From Empedobacter brevis NBRC 14943 = ATCC 43319 (lineage in GTDB: Bacteria; Bacteroidota; Bacteroidia; Flavobacteriales; Weeksellaceae): 64,000 bases of DNA. The DNA lies in assembly GCF_000382425.1 (NCBI RefSeq), contig NZ_KB908305.1, forward strand, positions 25,793 through 89,792, in the 5' to 3' direction. A model generated the notes under the pieces. The model was not told where the DNA came from. It was given only the letters and a program-made list of their open reading frames with translations, and searched no databases. Shown here in pieces: positions 55,259 to 64,000 of the stretch. Both the position numbers and the translations under genes were made by a program. Within the stretch, counting starts at the first letter, position 1; each line of letters begins with the position of its first letter.

Positions 55259-56200
55259 ATGAATAAATATATAATTCCCTTAAGCATCATTTTGATGTCG
55301 AGTTATTGTTTTGCACAAAAAATTTCGACAAATGATTATGAAATAAAAACAACTTTAGCTGATTTTAACCTGAAGGGGAAAATTGAAAAAATTGTTTCAA
55401 CAGCAACAGATGCTAAAGGAAATACGGCAACTTTACCTTTTTTGGAAAATGAATTTTACAACCAAGTTTCGTTAGAATTTAATCAAAAAGGATTGTTAAC
55501 TAAACGAACAAATTATTTGGATTATCAAGGGAAATTAGCTGTTTATAACTATGTTAATTACGACTACAATAACGCTAATTTCATTGATAAACAGACGAAT
55601 ACAGTTATTAACAATGGTGAAGATCCAAAACGAATTGCTTCAGACAAAACCTTTGTTTATGACAACAAAAATCGGTTAATAAACTTGACAGAAAAAATCG
55701 AAGGAAAATCGTCAAAATCGAGCTATGAAACCATTTTCAATTATTCGAATAAATTAGATAAAATCACTACAAAAGTAGAAGGTGCTACGATTTCTGAAAA
55801 TAATTTGACTTACAATAAAAACGGATTATTGGTTTTGGATGAAATGACTTCTTTTGATGGAAAAAAGGGTCGAAAATCGTACTATATTTATAATAAAGAG
55901 ATCCCTGTATTTCAAGAAGAAATTGCAGGAAATTCGAGCAAAATAATGTTTTTTGAAAATGGAAATATTTCGAAGTTACAATCTTTTGATGTCCATAAAA
56001 CGTTAGCTTATCAAGCGGATTTTGACTCTAAAAATGAAATTGTCAACTTCAAAAAGCAATCCTTTAGAAGCGGACAAACAATTTTAACTTCTTATCATGT
56101 TTCGTATGAATATGATTCGAAAAATAATTGGATCAAAGCTTCTATTTCCACAAATGAAGAGTTAAAATATGTTGTAAAACGTACGATTAGTTATTATTAA
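55259..56200 (+). CDS. uncharacterised secreted protein
   Basis: A 313-residue protein with a signal peptide (SIILMSSYCFAQ). The mature sequence consists of repeated beta-hairpins with the pattern Y-x-Y-x-N-x3-L (YDNKNRLINLTEKIEG, YNKNGLLVLDEMTSF, YEYDSKNNWIKAS), reminiscent of YD/RHS-like or MORN-like repeats. It lacks a lipobox and T9SS tail, so it is likely periplasmic. No function can be given. Confidence 0.75.
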   Translation: MNKYIIPLSIILMSSYCFAQKISTNDYEIKTTLADFNLKGKIEKIVSTATDAKGNTATLPFLENEFYNQVSLEFNQKGLLTKRTNYLDYQGKLAVYNYVNYDYNNANFIDKQTNTVINNGEDPKRIASDKTFVYDNKNRLINLTEKIEGKSSKSSYETIFNYSNKLDKITTKVEGATISENNLTYNKNGLLVLDEMTSFDGKKGRKSYYIYNKEIPVFQEEIAGNSSKIMFFENGNISKLQSFDVHKTLAYQADFDSKNEIVNFKKQSFRSGQTILTSYHVSYEYDSKNNWIKASISTNEELKYVVKRTISYY

Positions 56201-56205
56201 AAATA

Positions 56206-56233
56206 AAAGGTTGAGCTATGCTCAACCTTTTTT
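56206..56233. terminator. bidirectional terminator at the end of the cobalamin operon
   Basis: A perfect AAAAGGTTGAG hairpin with A and T runs on its flanks, between convergent genes. Confidence 0.88.
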
Positions 56234-56252
56234 CACAAATAAATAACACACA

Positions 56253-58517
56253 CTACTTTTTAATGACTTTGAAAGTAGAATTGTTAACTTTTATGATGTA
56301 AACACCTTTTTGTAAAGAAGAAACATCTATTTGATTTTTTCCTTTTTGTAGCGTTTTCTCTGTAATTTTCGCTCCTGTGATATTGTAAATTTCTGCTTTA
56401 TCGGCATCTTTTACTTCTATATACAGAATATTTTCAACAGGATTTGGATATATATTTACTGCAGATTTAGATAAATCATTTGTTCCTAAAACAGCTGTTG
56501 AAATTGTGATATTTTGCTCGACAACTTTCCCGTTTGAATTAAATGAAAGTTTAATTTTAGCTGTTCCATTTTTTAATGGATTAATCACCAATTCCTCTTT
56601 TCCATTAATCGAAATTTCAGCAATATCATTGTTTTCAATAATTTCTAAATCTTTCACAATAGCAGCGGCTAGATTATCTTTATCAGAAACTTTGTCTTTC
56701 AAATCAATTGTTGTTGCCGTATTGATATGATAAGTTGTCTCTAAACCTTCAATTTCTGGATCATTTGCATCTGGAAAAACGGGCAAAGCAGAGAACCAAT
56801 AATAATCTTGTAACTGAATTGTTCTTACTAAATTACCTTGATTGTCAATCTCATGAACCCAATTTTTTTGATAATGTGATGAATATCCACTTTCTGTTGT
56901 TGTAACAATTAAATTATCTGTTATTGGATCTATACGTAATCCTGCTCCATAAGGAATTTGTTTGTACTGATTATCTTGTCCTGGAATTGTTGCAAAACTT
57001 TCATTAAACTGACCTTTATCTACATCATATTTTACAATTGTTGGACTTGATGACCATCCAGACCCCGGAAAGAAATAAATAGCATTCTCTTTAGTAGAAG
57101 CGCAGAAACTTCCTGCATTCCATGCTCCCCAAGTATTCGGAATTGTTTTCGTTGGAATAGCAATTTCTGTTGTTTCTAAAGTAAATGGATCTATTTTGAT
57201 CATTTTATTTCCCAAAGCTCCCCAAATGTTTCCATCTTTCGTTTGAATTACAGAAGTGTAAGCGCCTTCAAAAGCTGTTTTTACGGTATGTGTTTTAGGA
57301 TCAATAACTAAAATTCCTTTGCTTTGCTTTACAGCAAAAACATATTTAGAAGATCGGATCATATTTCCTATTTGTCCTGTATAAGTACTTCCTCCGCCAG
57401 TTCCTTCAACCATTTCTCCAACTTTTAAGTTTTCGATATCGAATAAGAAGATTCCATTTGCAGCTCCGATATAACCAGTTTTAGGATCAACACCTACAAA
57501 TGAACGTCCATCTCCTCCTCCAATATTATCGAATCCAGCGATTTTTTTCATTGTTTTTGCATCCGCTACAACTAACCTTCCTCCAGGAGTATAGTTTACA
57601 TCTCCTCCATCTTTCTCTTGTTTAGATACAAAATAAAATTTATCACCGTAAATTGTTCCATATTGGGTTGTTGCTCCAAAAGCTTCATTATTGTTTACTT
57701 CACTGTAAACACGATAAGAAACTGTACCATCTGGTGCAAAATAATTAACAGAACCATTTGTATGACCAAACCATTCTTCATTTACAATGAAATATCCTTT
57801 TGTAAAATCTAAAGTAGGCTTTTCATAAGGTTCGACAGCTACAAATTTATCTGCTAAAGGATAATCTCCAAAATCTTTTGCGAATGACCATGCATCCCAA
57901 GATCCATCTTTTAAAACTCGGCTACTTGCCCCTAAACCAGAATATCCATAATCTCCCTCTTTCTCTTTTACCCAATATGACCAATAACCTTTAGAAGTCC
58001 ATCCTGATGCCCAATGATCGTTTGCATCTACACTAGTCCATAAATCAAAATCATAATCAGATGTTGTTACTTTTCCATCCTTTGGATAGTAAGGGTAAGT
58101 TGTATTCCCATTTTTTACTAAACCTACAGTTCCTTTTCCATCTAAATCGAATCCAAATCCACCAATAGCTGTACCATATTGAGTTCCTTCTAAAGCAAGA
58201 ACATAAAAACGTGGATCAATCTTAGCAATTTCTAAGATCATATCGACTCCATATTTCTCTCCATCAAAACGGTATCCCCACACCATTGCATCCGGAGTTT
58301 TATCATCATTCCATTGTACAACAAGAGCTGCTTTGTTAGCCCCTTCTCCAACCCAATATTTTACATCCTCAAATGTAAAGGTTGCATCTCCTGCCTTTGC
58401 TTGTTTTTGTGCAGAAATCTTAATATCATTTCGCGGTACGCCTTGTACCTTAATTTGAGCGTTAAGTCCTAAGCAAAAAGTTAGGAACAAAACGATTAGA
58501 AAGTAAAATTTTCTCAT
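56253..58517 (-). CDS. T9SS-secreted DUF5074 beta-propeller protein of the B12 operon
   Basis: A 754-residue protein. A signal peptide (FLTFCLGLNAQ) precedes an N-terminal PCYCGC/TQP-like region, and residues of about 240-590 carry propeller-type blades of DUF5074 character (GGRLVVADAKTMKKIAGF, GILVIDPKTHTVKTAF). The C-terminus is a T9SS type A sorting domain (INIYPNPVENILYIEV and YNITGAKI, ending KVNNSTFKVIKK). It is the last gene of a cobalamin-riboswitch operon and so is probably a secreted or surface-attached corrinoid-binding protein. Binding is inferred from context and from similarity to the BtuG-like protein. Confidence 0.85.
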   Translation of the reverse strand: MRKFYFLIVLFLTFCLGLNAQIKVQGVPRNDIKISAQKQAKAGDATFTFEDVKYWVGEGANKAALVVQWNDDKTPDAMVWGYRFDGEKYGVDMILEIAKIDPRFYVLALEGTQYGTAIGGFGFDLDGKGTVGLVKNGNTTYPYYPKDGKVTTSDYDFDLWTSVDANDHWASGWTSKGYWSYWVKEKEGDYGYSGLGASSRVLKDGSWDAWSFAKDFGDYPLADKFVAVEPYEKPTLDFTKGYFIVNEEWFGHTNGSVNYFAPDGTVSYRVYSEVNNNEAFGATTQYGTIYGDKFYFVSKQEKDGGDVNYTPGGRLVVADAKTMKKIAGFDNIGGGDGRSFVGVDPKTGYIGAANGIFLFDIENLKVGEMVEGTGGGSTYTGQIGNMIRSSKYVFAVKQSKGILVIDPKTHTVKTAFEGAYTSVIQTKDGNIWGALGNKMIKIDPFTLETTEIAIPTKTIPNTWGAWNAGSFCASTKENAIYFFPGSGWSSSPTIVKYDVDKGQFNESFATIPGQDNQYKQIPYGAGLRIDPITDNLIVTTTESGYSSHYQKNWVHEIDNQGNLVRTIQLQDYYWFSALPVFPDANDPEIEGLETTYHINTATTIDLKDKVSDKDNLAAAIVKDLEIIENNDIAEISINGKEELVINPLKNGTAKIKLSFNSNGKVVEQNITISTAVLGTNDLSKSAVNIYPNPVENILYIEVKDADKAEIYNITGAKITEKTLQKGKNQIDVSSLQKGVYIIKVNNSTFKVIKK

Positions 58518-58551
58518 TTGTTAATATTTAGTTTTATAATTCTCTTAGAGT

Positions 58552-59751
58552 TTAGAAATGTAAGTCGTATGCTCCCATAATTTCAGTTGATACTTCTCCT
58601 AACCAACCTGCTTCTTGATTGACTCCTGTATAAACTTTGATAAAATCGATTCCTGGTAGTTTCACTTTATTTCCATTTTTATCTACAGCCCAATCAATGT
58701 CAATATTGGAAGCTTCATCATTGTTTGGTGCATTATCTGCATATCCGTAAGCATATGATTTACCCACCCAATAAGTTCCTGCACCACTTTGATCATAGAA
58801 ATTATTTGGCAGTAAAGTTCCCGTAAACTTTAATTGATTGTCTCCAAACCACAAAGGGTAATAGGATTGATCATGGAAAGAATTTTTGGTTTTATATCCT
58901 GTATTTCCTTGATTATCTGTCCATTTTATGTATTCAATATCGATATCCCAACCATGTGTTCCTTTTACAGGCGTTTTATTCTCATCAGGTTTATTGTAGA
59001 CAATAGAATAATTTTTGATCGTTTTTGAGTTTGTGTATTCACTTCCTGCGATTTCATACCATTCATCTTCATCTGGAACTCCATTATTATTTTTATCGTA
59101 AGCGACCATAATAATTCCAGGTTCACACGAACCAGCTCGTTCTTCTTGTGCATCATTTCCCCAAAATGCATTACCCAAGATTTTAAAATCTTTTTTATCT
59201 GCCTTATTAATAATCGTATGATCAAATCCAAAAACGACATAACCTCCATATCCACCTAAAGAAATTAATTGTCCTTCTGCACCTACAATACTACTCGCTG
59301 CTTTTGCAATCATTTGTTGCCGCGTATTACCAGAAACATACTCTGGTAAATCATTCGTAAATTGTCCAACTGCAGGCATAAAATCATATACTTGAGCAAT
59401 GTATTTACTATAAGCTTTTGACTCTTTATTTACTGTAATTTGGGTTTCTAATTTTTTTGTTGTTGATAAACCTTTTACTTCTAATGTTAATTGATAAGTT
59501 CCTACTTCATCAGAAACAAAAGAAAATGTTTTGTCACTACCAACTATTTCATTTCCGTTTTTCCAAGTATATGTTGCATTTTCAAATCCTGAAACACTAG
59601 GTTCTATTGTAATTATTTTTAGTCGATTTGTTGAATATGAAGAATTTAATTTCACGTCATCAATTGATAAATTACTATCCGAATCATCGCTACTACAACT
59701 TTGTATAAAAGCGAGACTTAATGCTGTAATAAATAGTTTAGAATATTTCAT
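58552..59751 (-). CDS. PKD-like surface lipoprotein of the B12 operon
   Basis: A 399-residue lipoprotein. The signal peptide ends in AFIQSC with an SSDDSD acidic tail, indicating surface export. An Ig/PKD-like domain (YTWKNGNEIVG, DEVGTYQLTLEVKG) is followed by a larger domain with GGYGGYVVFGFDHTI and a calcium-binding-like stretch DKNNNGVPDEDEWYEI. Similar proteins accompany BtuB/BtuG systems in Bacteroidota. It probably helps capture corrinoids at the cell surface; biochemical role not established here. Confidence 0.82.
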   Translation of the reverse strand: MKYSKLFITALSLAFIQSCSSDDSDSNLSIDDVKLNSSYSTNRLKIITIEPSVSGFENATYTWKNGNEIVGSDKTFSFVSDEVGTYQLTLEVKGLSTTKKLETQITVNKESKAYSKYIAQVYDFMPAVGQFTNDLPEYVSGNTRQQMIAKAASSIVGAEGQLISLGGYGGYVVFGFDHTIINKADKKDFKILGNAFWGNDAQEERAGSCEPGIIMVAYDKNNNGVPDEDEWYEIAGSEYTNSKTIKNYSIVYNKPDENKTPVKGTHGWDIDIEYIKWTDNQGNTGYKTKNSFHDQSYYPLWFGDNQLKFTGTLLPNNFYDQSGAGTYWVGKSYAYGYADNAPNNDEASNIDIDWAVDKNGNKVKLPGIDFIKVYTGVNQEAGWLGEVSTEIMGAYDLHF

Positions 59752-59765
59752 TTTAAGTGTGTATT

Positions 59766-60902
59766 TTATTTATAAACAAAAGCAAAATGTGCAGGAATAT
59801 TACCTCCATTCGTTTTCCATTTAAACACACCATTTCGGTCAAAACAATAAATAAATCCCATAGACACATAATTTCGTGCATCTGTTAAATACAAATCTTT
59901 TGTAATAGGATTTACAGCAATTCCGTATGGTGTTTTTATTTCATTAATTTTTGGATCGTTCACTAAATTATTATTAATGATTTCTTCAGTTTTGGTGTCT
60001 ATTATTCCAAAAGATTTTTTCCATTTAAATGTATTATAGTTAAACTCATTTGCATAATAATACAATTGATCGTCTACAATCGTAAAGTTGGAAACAGGAA
60101 GATTAAATGTTTTTTTGATTTTGTGTGTTTTAGAATCTAAGACAAAAAGATTGGATGGAATATCATAATAATCTCCTCGAGAAGTGATATATAAATCTCC
60201 TTCACTATCTTTTTTGATATGATGTAGATTAATGGCTACATCTATTTTTTTTGTCTCTTTAAATGTTGTTAAATCTATAACGGAAACCGTTTTATCATAA
60301 TTAGGAACTCTATATCCTCCTGAATTGGCAACATATAAATTATTATCAACAATTTCCAATTCATCTGGTTGATAACCTACAACTTCTTCTCGTGTTATTT
60401 TTAAGCTTATTGTATCTATTTCAACTACCTTACCTAAAGGTGCAGCAGGATCTATTGAAACTGGTCCTGCATAAGACGTTGCATAGGCTTTTCCATTTTT
60501 AAATGTAATATATCGGCAATTTTCTAGAGGAATTGTTGTAATATGTTTTGCCGTTTTTAAATCCATAACTTCGATGAAATTCGAAACATTAATTACTGCA
60601 TACAATTTGTTTCCATAAACTTTAATATCATTTCCAACATCTCCTAATTCTTTTACCATTGTAGGATTTGCCATTGCATACATATTACGATGATAAACTC
60701 CTGTGGTATAATCCATGTAATCTATCGTTGCTTTATTCGTTCCCATATTTCCTTCATTCAATAAATAGAATCCTTGTATAGCCGTATTTTCAGGTGTTGT
60801 CACGCCATCTAACTCTTCTTCTACCTGATAAATATCTTGATGACAACCAGAAACAATTATCAAAAGAAAGAAACCATTTAATATGTGGGATAAGTATCTC
60901 AT
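59766..60902 (-). CDS. btuG: BtuG-like corrinoid-binding surface lipoprotein (DUF5074)
   Basis: A 378-residue lipoprotein with lipobox LIIVSGC. The mature part is a YncE-like beta-propeller of the DUF5074 family (YGNKLYAVINVSNFIEVMD, DNNLYVANSGGYRVPNYDKTVSVIDL). In Bacteroides, BtuG proteins of this fold bind B12 at the cell surface with very high affinity and cap BtuB. The gene overlaps the BtuB-like receptor gene by 4 bp, which supports a stoichiometric complex. The symbol is by analogy. Confidence 0.82.
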   Translation of the reverse strand: MRYLSHILNGFFLLIIVSGCHQDIYQVEEELDGVTTPENTAIQGFYLLNEGNMGTNKATIDYMDYTTGVYHRNMYAMANPTMVKELGDVGNDIKVYGNKLYAVINVSNFIEVMDLKTAKHITTIPLENCRYITFKNGKAYATSYAGPVSIDPAAPLGKVVEIDTISLKITREEVVGYQPDELEIVDNNLYVANSGGYRVPNYDKTVSVIDLTTFKETKKIDVAINLHHIKKDSEGDLYITSRGDYYDIPSNLFVLDSKTHKIKKTFNLPVSNFTIVDDQLYYYANEFNYNTFKWKKSFGIIDTKTEEIINNNLVNDPKINEIKTPYGIAVNPITKDLYLTDARNYVSMGFIYCFDRNGVFKWKTNGGNIPAHFAFVYK

Positions 60903-62893
60903 AAATTTGCACTTAGTATGAATTTGAATTGTCTTCCCGGCATTGGATAATTAAGTACAATATCATATTGCTGATTCATAATATTATTCAATTCAAAAGA
61001 TGTTTTGAACGAAATATTATTTAACCTAAAAGTTTTATGAATGCCTAAATCATTTGTAAACCATGGATTAAGACGATTATATTTTATATTATCCTGATTG
61101 ATATCCCAGCGCTCTCCTACATAAATAAAACTATAATTGAAATTCCATGTCTTGTATTTTGCACTTAAAACAAAAGATCCACTATGTTTAGGTGCATATG
61201 GAATAAGATCTTTATAATATGTTTCATCTACAGAAGTATAATCCTGTGCTTTCATAAAAGAATAATTTAACATTGGCGAAAATTCTATTTGGCCAATATC
61301 AAATGCAGAACGTATTTTAACATCCAATCCTTTGATTTTTACCAAACCTAAATTCATCATTGTCGCACGAAAATTCCCATTAAACCCTGCTATTATTTTA
61401 TCTTTCACTTCATTGTAATAAACATCGGTTTGAATTGAAAAGTTTTTAATAAATGAATTCAATGTCTGGGAATAAGTAAACCCTACATTATATTGTGTAG
61501 CATATTCTGGTTTCAGATAAGAATATCCAATTTCTGCATAATACAAATCATTGAAGGTAGGCATTCTGAAGATCCGTTTATAAAATGCTCTTATATTAAA
61601 GTCGCGGGAAGCAAATGGTTTATAATTAGCGATAATTGTAGGAGTCCAGATATTTTTATCTGGTGATTTAGCATTCATTTCCACTTTTTCATTTACAAAA
61701 GTTCCCAACAAACTTCCTTGTAAACTTAGTTTGCCCAAACGGTAAGTAGAAGCCATTGCAACAAGACTAGTATAACGCGTAGGAAATGTAAAATTCTTAA
61801 GATTTGCATCCAAATTATTAAGCTGAAAATCTGTTGCAACATTGACATCCCAATTATTGTTAATCGAATATAAATTTGCCCAAGAAACATATACTTCTCG
61901 TTGAGTATATTGATTATCAATTTTTATAGAAGATACAGTATCAATATAATGTGTATAATCATAGGCAAATTTTGCCAATAACTTGGTCTGAAAATTTTTA
62001 ATTCTCTTCTCAAACTTCCCTTGGACAAAATAATTTCTATCTATCCATGTTTGTCCACGAGCACCAAACCCTCCTCTAATAATTGCAGATGGAAGTCCAC
62101 GATCCGATTCGTACAAATATCCTTTTACATTCCAATTCGATTGATTACCTTTTCCAAACAATCCCAATTCAAGACGTTTTGCTTCAATTTGTCCATCTTT
62201 TCTCGTTGCAATGGTATCATATGCCATCGTTCCATCTAATTTTTTTCTCTTATAACGAAACTTATATTCTCCATCAGATTTAATATATTCTGCACTTAAA
62301 ACAGCAGACAATCGATCTGAAATTCTTTGTTCAATTCTTGTTGAAGGATTAATTAATTGAATGGAGCCTAATTTGTAACGAAGAACAGCATTTATCTTTT
62401 TTTTATCTTTAAATATTGGCGTCTTTGTCTGAAGGTAAATAGCAGAAGCAGAAGCGTAATCTTTTGCCGCTTGAAAAATATTGCTTTTTTGACCGTTGTA
62501 TAAAGAGATTACTTCCATGTCATCTAATGAAAATTTCCCTAAATCAACAATTCCGTTTTGAGCATTTCCTAATTGAATTCCGTCATAAAAAACACCAACA
62601 TGTTGTGTTCCCATTCCTCGAACATCAATTGTTTTAAACCCACCAACTCCTCCATAATCTTTGATTTGCACACCTGCAAAAAAACGAACGGCGTCAGCTA
62701 CAGAATGGCTATTTAAAGCCTCTAATTGCTCTCCCTTTAATTCCTGAACAGGAACAACGGCTTTTGCATTATTCTTTAAAATACTAACTTGCTGAAGCTC
62801 TAAAATACTATCATGAATAATTTGCGCAGAGGCAAAACCACATGAAAGCAAAATCAAGCTGCAACAAATAATTATAGTTTTTAGATTTCTCAT
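60899..62893 (-). CDS. btuB: BtuB-like TonB-dependent corrinoid receptor
   Basis: A 664-residue outer-membrane receptor. A signal peptide (LLSCGFASAQ) is followed by a TonB-box region and the plug (LNSHSVADAVRFFAGVQIKDYGG, VDLGKFSLDDMEVISLYNGQ). The barrel ends GRQFKFILSANL. It is compact, without a CarboxypepD domain, in line with BtuB-type vitamin B12 receptors. It is the first gene after a cobalamin riboswitch, which is strong evidence for corrinoid import. The start codon abuts a 7-bp hairpin (62894-62917). Confidence 0.9.
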   Translation of the reverse strand: MRNLKTIIICCSLILLSCGFASAQIIHDSILELQQVSILKNNAKAVVPVQELKGEQLEALNSHSVADAVRFFAGVQIKDYGGVGGFKTIDVRGMGTQHVGVFYDGIQLGNAQNGIVDLGKFSLDDMEVISLYNGQKSNIFQAAKDYASASAIYLQTKTPIFKDKKKINAVLRYKLGSIQLINPSTRIEQRISDRLSAVLSAEYIKSDGEYKFRYKRKKLDGTMAYDTIATRKDGQIEAKRLELGLFGKGNQSNWNVKGYLYESDRGLPSAIIRGGFGARGQTWIDRNYFVQGKFEKRIKNFQTKLLAKFAYDYTHYIDTVSSIKIDNQYTQREVYVSWANLYSINNNWDVNVATDFQLNNLDANLKNFTFPTRYTSLVAMASTYRLGKLSLQGSLLGTFVNEKVEMNAKSPDKNIWTPTIIANYKPFASRDFNIRAFYKRIFRMPTFNDLYYAEIGYSYLKPEYATQYNVGFTYSQTLNSFIKNFSIQTDVYYNEVKDKIIAGFNGNFRATMMNLGLVKIKGLDVKIRSAFDIGQIEFSPMLNYSFMKAQDYTSVDETYYKDLIPYAPKHSGSFVLSAKYKTWNFNYSFIYVGERWDINQDNIKYNRLNPWFTNDLGIHKTFRLNNISFKTSFELNNIMNQQYDIVLNYPMPGRQFKFILSANL

Positions 62894-62917
62894 TTAGCAA
62901 TAATCAATTGTTGCTAA
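62894..62917 (-). promoter_or_regulatory. hairpin next to the btuB start codon (possible expression platform)
   Basis: On the minus strand TTAGCAA (62911-62917) pairs with TTGCTAA (62894-62900), ending immediately before the ATG at 62893. It could occlude the initiation site when the riboswitch binds its ligand. Inference from position. Confidence 0.45.
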
Positions 62918-63002
62918 CGAGAGTGTATGAAGTATAATAGAAAGATAACCTATCCAAAATTTGTTCTTCACGCTTTAGTCCCCGAAAGCATTCAACATGT
63001 AT

Positions 63003-63168
63003 CATTTTGGTAGGTCTTCTGACTTACTCCTTTTCTAGAAAATCCTTCCCATTTAAAAAACAGTGGATAAATAAATTTCTACAAAATATGAAGCTTACAG
63101 CAGCGGGTCTGTTCAGGATTTGCACCTGATTCCCTGTTACCGAACTATTAAGTTCGCACCAAATGTTA
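63003..63168 (-). promoter_or_regulatory. cobalamin riboswitch
   Basis: On the minus strand the region has all the conserved blocks of the AdoCbl-type riboswitch: GGTGC near the 5' end, GGGAATCAGGTGCAAATCC with the B12-box-like core, GACCCGCTGCTGTAA, CCACTG, GGGAAGGA and GTAAGTCAGAAGACCTACC. The terminal segments ATTTGGT and ACCAAAAT can close the P1 stem. It lies about 110 bases upstream of btuB and should repress the four-gene operon when cobalamin is abundant. Confidence 0.95.
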
Positions 63169-63170
63169 CT

Positions 63171-63202
63171 CAAAAGTAAAATTAATATTTTGAATAAACA
63201 AT
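63171..63202 (-). promoter_or_regulatory. promoter of the cobalamin operon
   Basis: The minus strand has -7 box TACTTTTG (63171-63178) and an ATTG -33-like element (63199-63202) with 20 bases between, close to the Bacteroidota consensus. Transcription would start just before the riboswitch. Confidence 0.6.
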
Positions 63203-63251
63203 TTATTCTTATTCAGATAGTAAAACAAAAAAGTTGACAAAATTGCCAACT

Positions 63252-63695
63252 TTATTCTTTTACTTTATTTATTTGAATTACTTCCCCTGTTTCGTCTATT
63301 TGAACAGCAATTTTTTCGTAATTCCATTTATCAAATTCTTTTTTTCCTACAATAATAGCCTTTCCTGTCCCTTTAGTTCCCTTAAGCGGAACCGAAATAT
63401 CAGCTTCCCCAGTATTATTAGTAATTGAAATATTTCCTCTAAACATTCCGTCAGTTTCAATATTCGTTCCTAATTTCTGTTGTACTTCAGGATTCTGATT
63501 AATAATGTTTATCGCATGCTTTGTTACATCACTATCAGAAGTAATCTTACTAATTCCCCAAAATGCACCTCCTATTATTAAACCAATAAACAAAATAATA
63601 AAAGATAAACATCCTATAGGGACTACCCATTTCCAATTTCGCTTGAACCAATTTTCTTTGGGCAATAATTGATTATCAAATTGATTTTCTTCCAT
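63252..63695 (-). CDS. Coa1-family membrane protein
   Basis: A 147-residue protein with one membrane helix (about 26-48, VVPIGCLSFIILFIGLIIGG) and a beta-rich domain (SDVTKHAINIINQNPEVQQKLG, GMFRGNISITNNTGEADISVPLKGTKGTGKAIIVGKK). This is the layout of the Coa1/Tim21-like family linked to cytochrome oxidase assembly in eukaryotes. In bacteria the function is unclear. The start is set at MEENQFDN; the longer frame adds seven residues without support. It lies between the B12 operon and the rRNA operon. Confidence 0.78.
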   Translation of the reverse strand: MEENQFDNQLLPKENWFKRNWKWVVPIGCLSFIILFIGLIIGGAFWGISKITSDSDVTKHAINIINQNPEVQQKLGTNIETDGMFRGNISITNNTGEADISVPLKGTKGTGKAIIVGKKEFDKWNYEKIAVQIDETGEVIQINKVKE

Positions 63696-63725
63696 ATTAA
63701 TGATTAAGTAAATCAAATATACAAA

Positions 63726-63756
63726 AAAAGCCTCAAGTAAATTACTTGAGGCTTTT
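63726..63756 (-). terminator. terminator of the rRNA operon
   Basis: A perfect 13-bp hairpin (AAAAGCCTCAAGT stem) directly follows the 5S rRNA 3' end on the minus strand and ends in T-rich sequence. Confidence 0.85.
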
Positions 63757-63765
63757 GATTAAAAA

Positions 63766-63870
<105 letters not shown>

Positions 63871-64000
63871 TAATATTTTTAAATAGGTTTTAGTTCCTAT
63901 TATTTCTTTGACATTATTGTTTTATTTATTCACACAACCGGTATACTACCATAATCCAAATAAGATTAACTAACCTTCTCTATGACGATTAAATCAATAT

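Overview
The window is a low-GC chromosome segment from a member of the Bacteroidota, class Flavobacteriia. The evidence is a gliding-motility lipoprotein (GldH), a type IX secretion (T9SS) C-terminal sorting domain, several TonB-dependent receptors, a PSP1-family protein beside gldH, a tmRNA tag ending in YALAA, and many promoters with the Bacteroidota -7 box TAnnTTTG. A Weeksellaceae/Empedobacter-like host is my guess from general resemblance and cannot be proven here.

Layout. 1-6.5 kb: an OmpA-family porin, then the start of a capsule/exopolysaccharide locus (membrane nucleotide-sugar dehydratase, Wza-like exporter, Wzc-like tyrosine kinase). 6.5-11.1 kb: housekeeping genes (rRNA/tRNA methyltransferase, DUF4377 lipoprotein, U32 peptidase-family protein plus ferredoxin, an orphan protein, a Dph6-like ATP pyrophosphatase). 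11.15-27.83 kb: an integrative mobilizable element inserted in the 3' end of ssrA (tmRNA). It is bounded by a 23-bp direct repeat of the ssrA 3' end and carries a tyrosine integrase, a DUF3853 DNA-binding protein, a RepA-like ATPase, a MobV relaxase with a probable oriT, a minus-strand defence operon (MmeI-like DNA methyltransferase, AlbA_2/ATP-binding protein broken by a frameshift, SF2 helicase, GIY-YIG nuclease, AbiH), a zinc-ribbon-like protein, a large imperfect palindrome, a ribbon-helix-helix protein, a histidine phosphatase and an acidic orphan. 27.81-28.2 kb: the intact tmRNA gene.

28.3-37.3 kb: aldehyde dehydrogenase with its DUF779 partner, gltX, an MBL-fold hydrolase, and the PSP1-gldH-PBP1A operon. 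37.3-45.2 kb: small membrane protein, GNAT enzyme, a PepSY protein with a siderophore receptor, metG, an SPFH protein and a SufT/MIP18-like protein. 45.4-51.7 kb: a TonB receptor with a beta-helix lipoprotein, divergent from a PhoB/PhoR-like two-component pair, with a Pho-box-like repeat between them. 51.7-56.2 kb: leuS, a GNAT enzyme and a secreted orphan. 56.2-63.2 kb: a cobalamin-riboswitch-controlled operon for vitamin B12 capture (BtuB-like receptor, BtuG-like lipoprotein, PKD-like lipoprotein, T9SS-secreted beta-propeller). 63.2-64 kb: a Coa1-family protein and the 5S rRNA gene, the end of an rRNA operon that runs off the window.

The most promising undescribed item is the methyltransferase / AlbA_2 / helicase / GIY-YIG operon. 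It looks like one DNA-modification-based defence unit, with AbiH as a possible fifth gene, and its helicase leader holds helically phased ATCAAAT repeats. I could not match the gene set to a named system from memory; this needs a database comparison.
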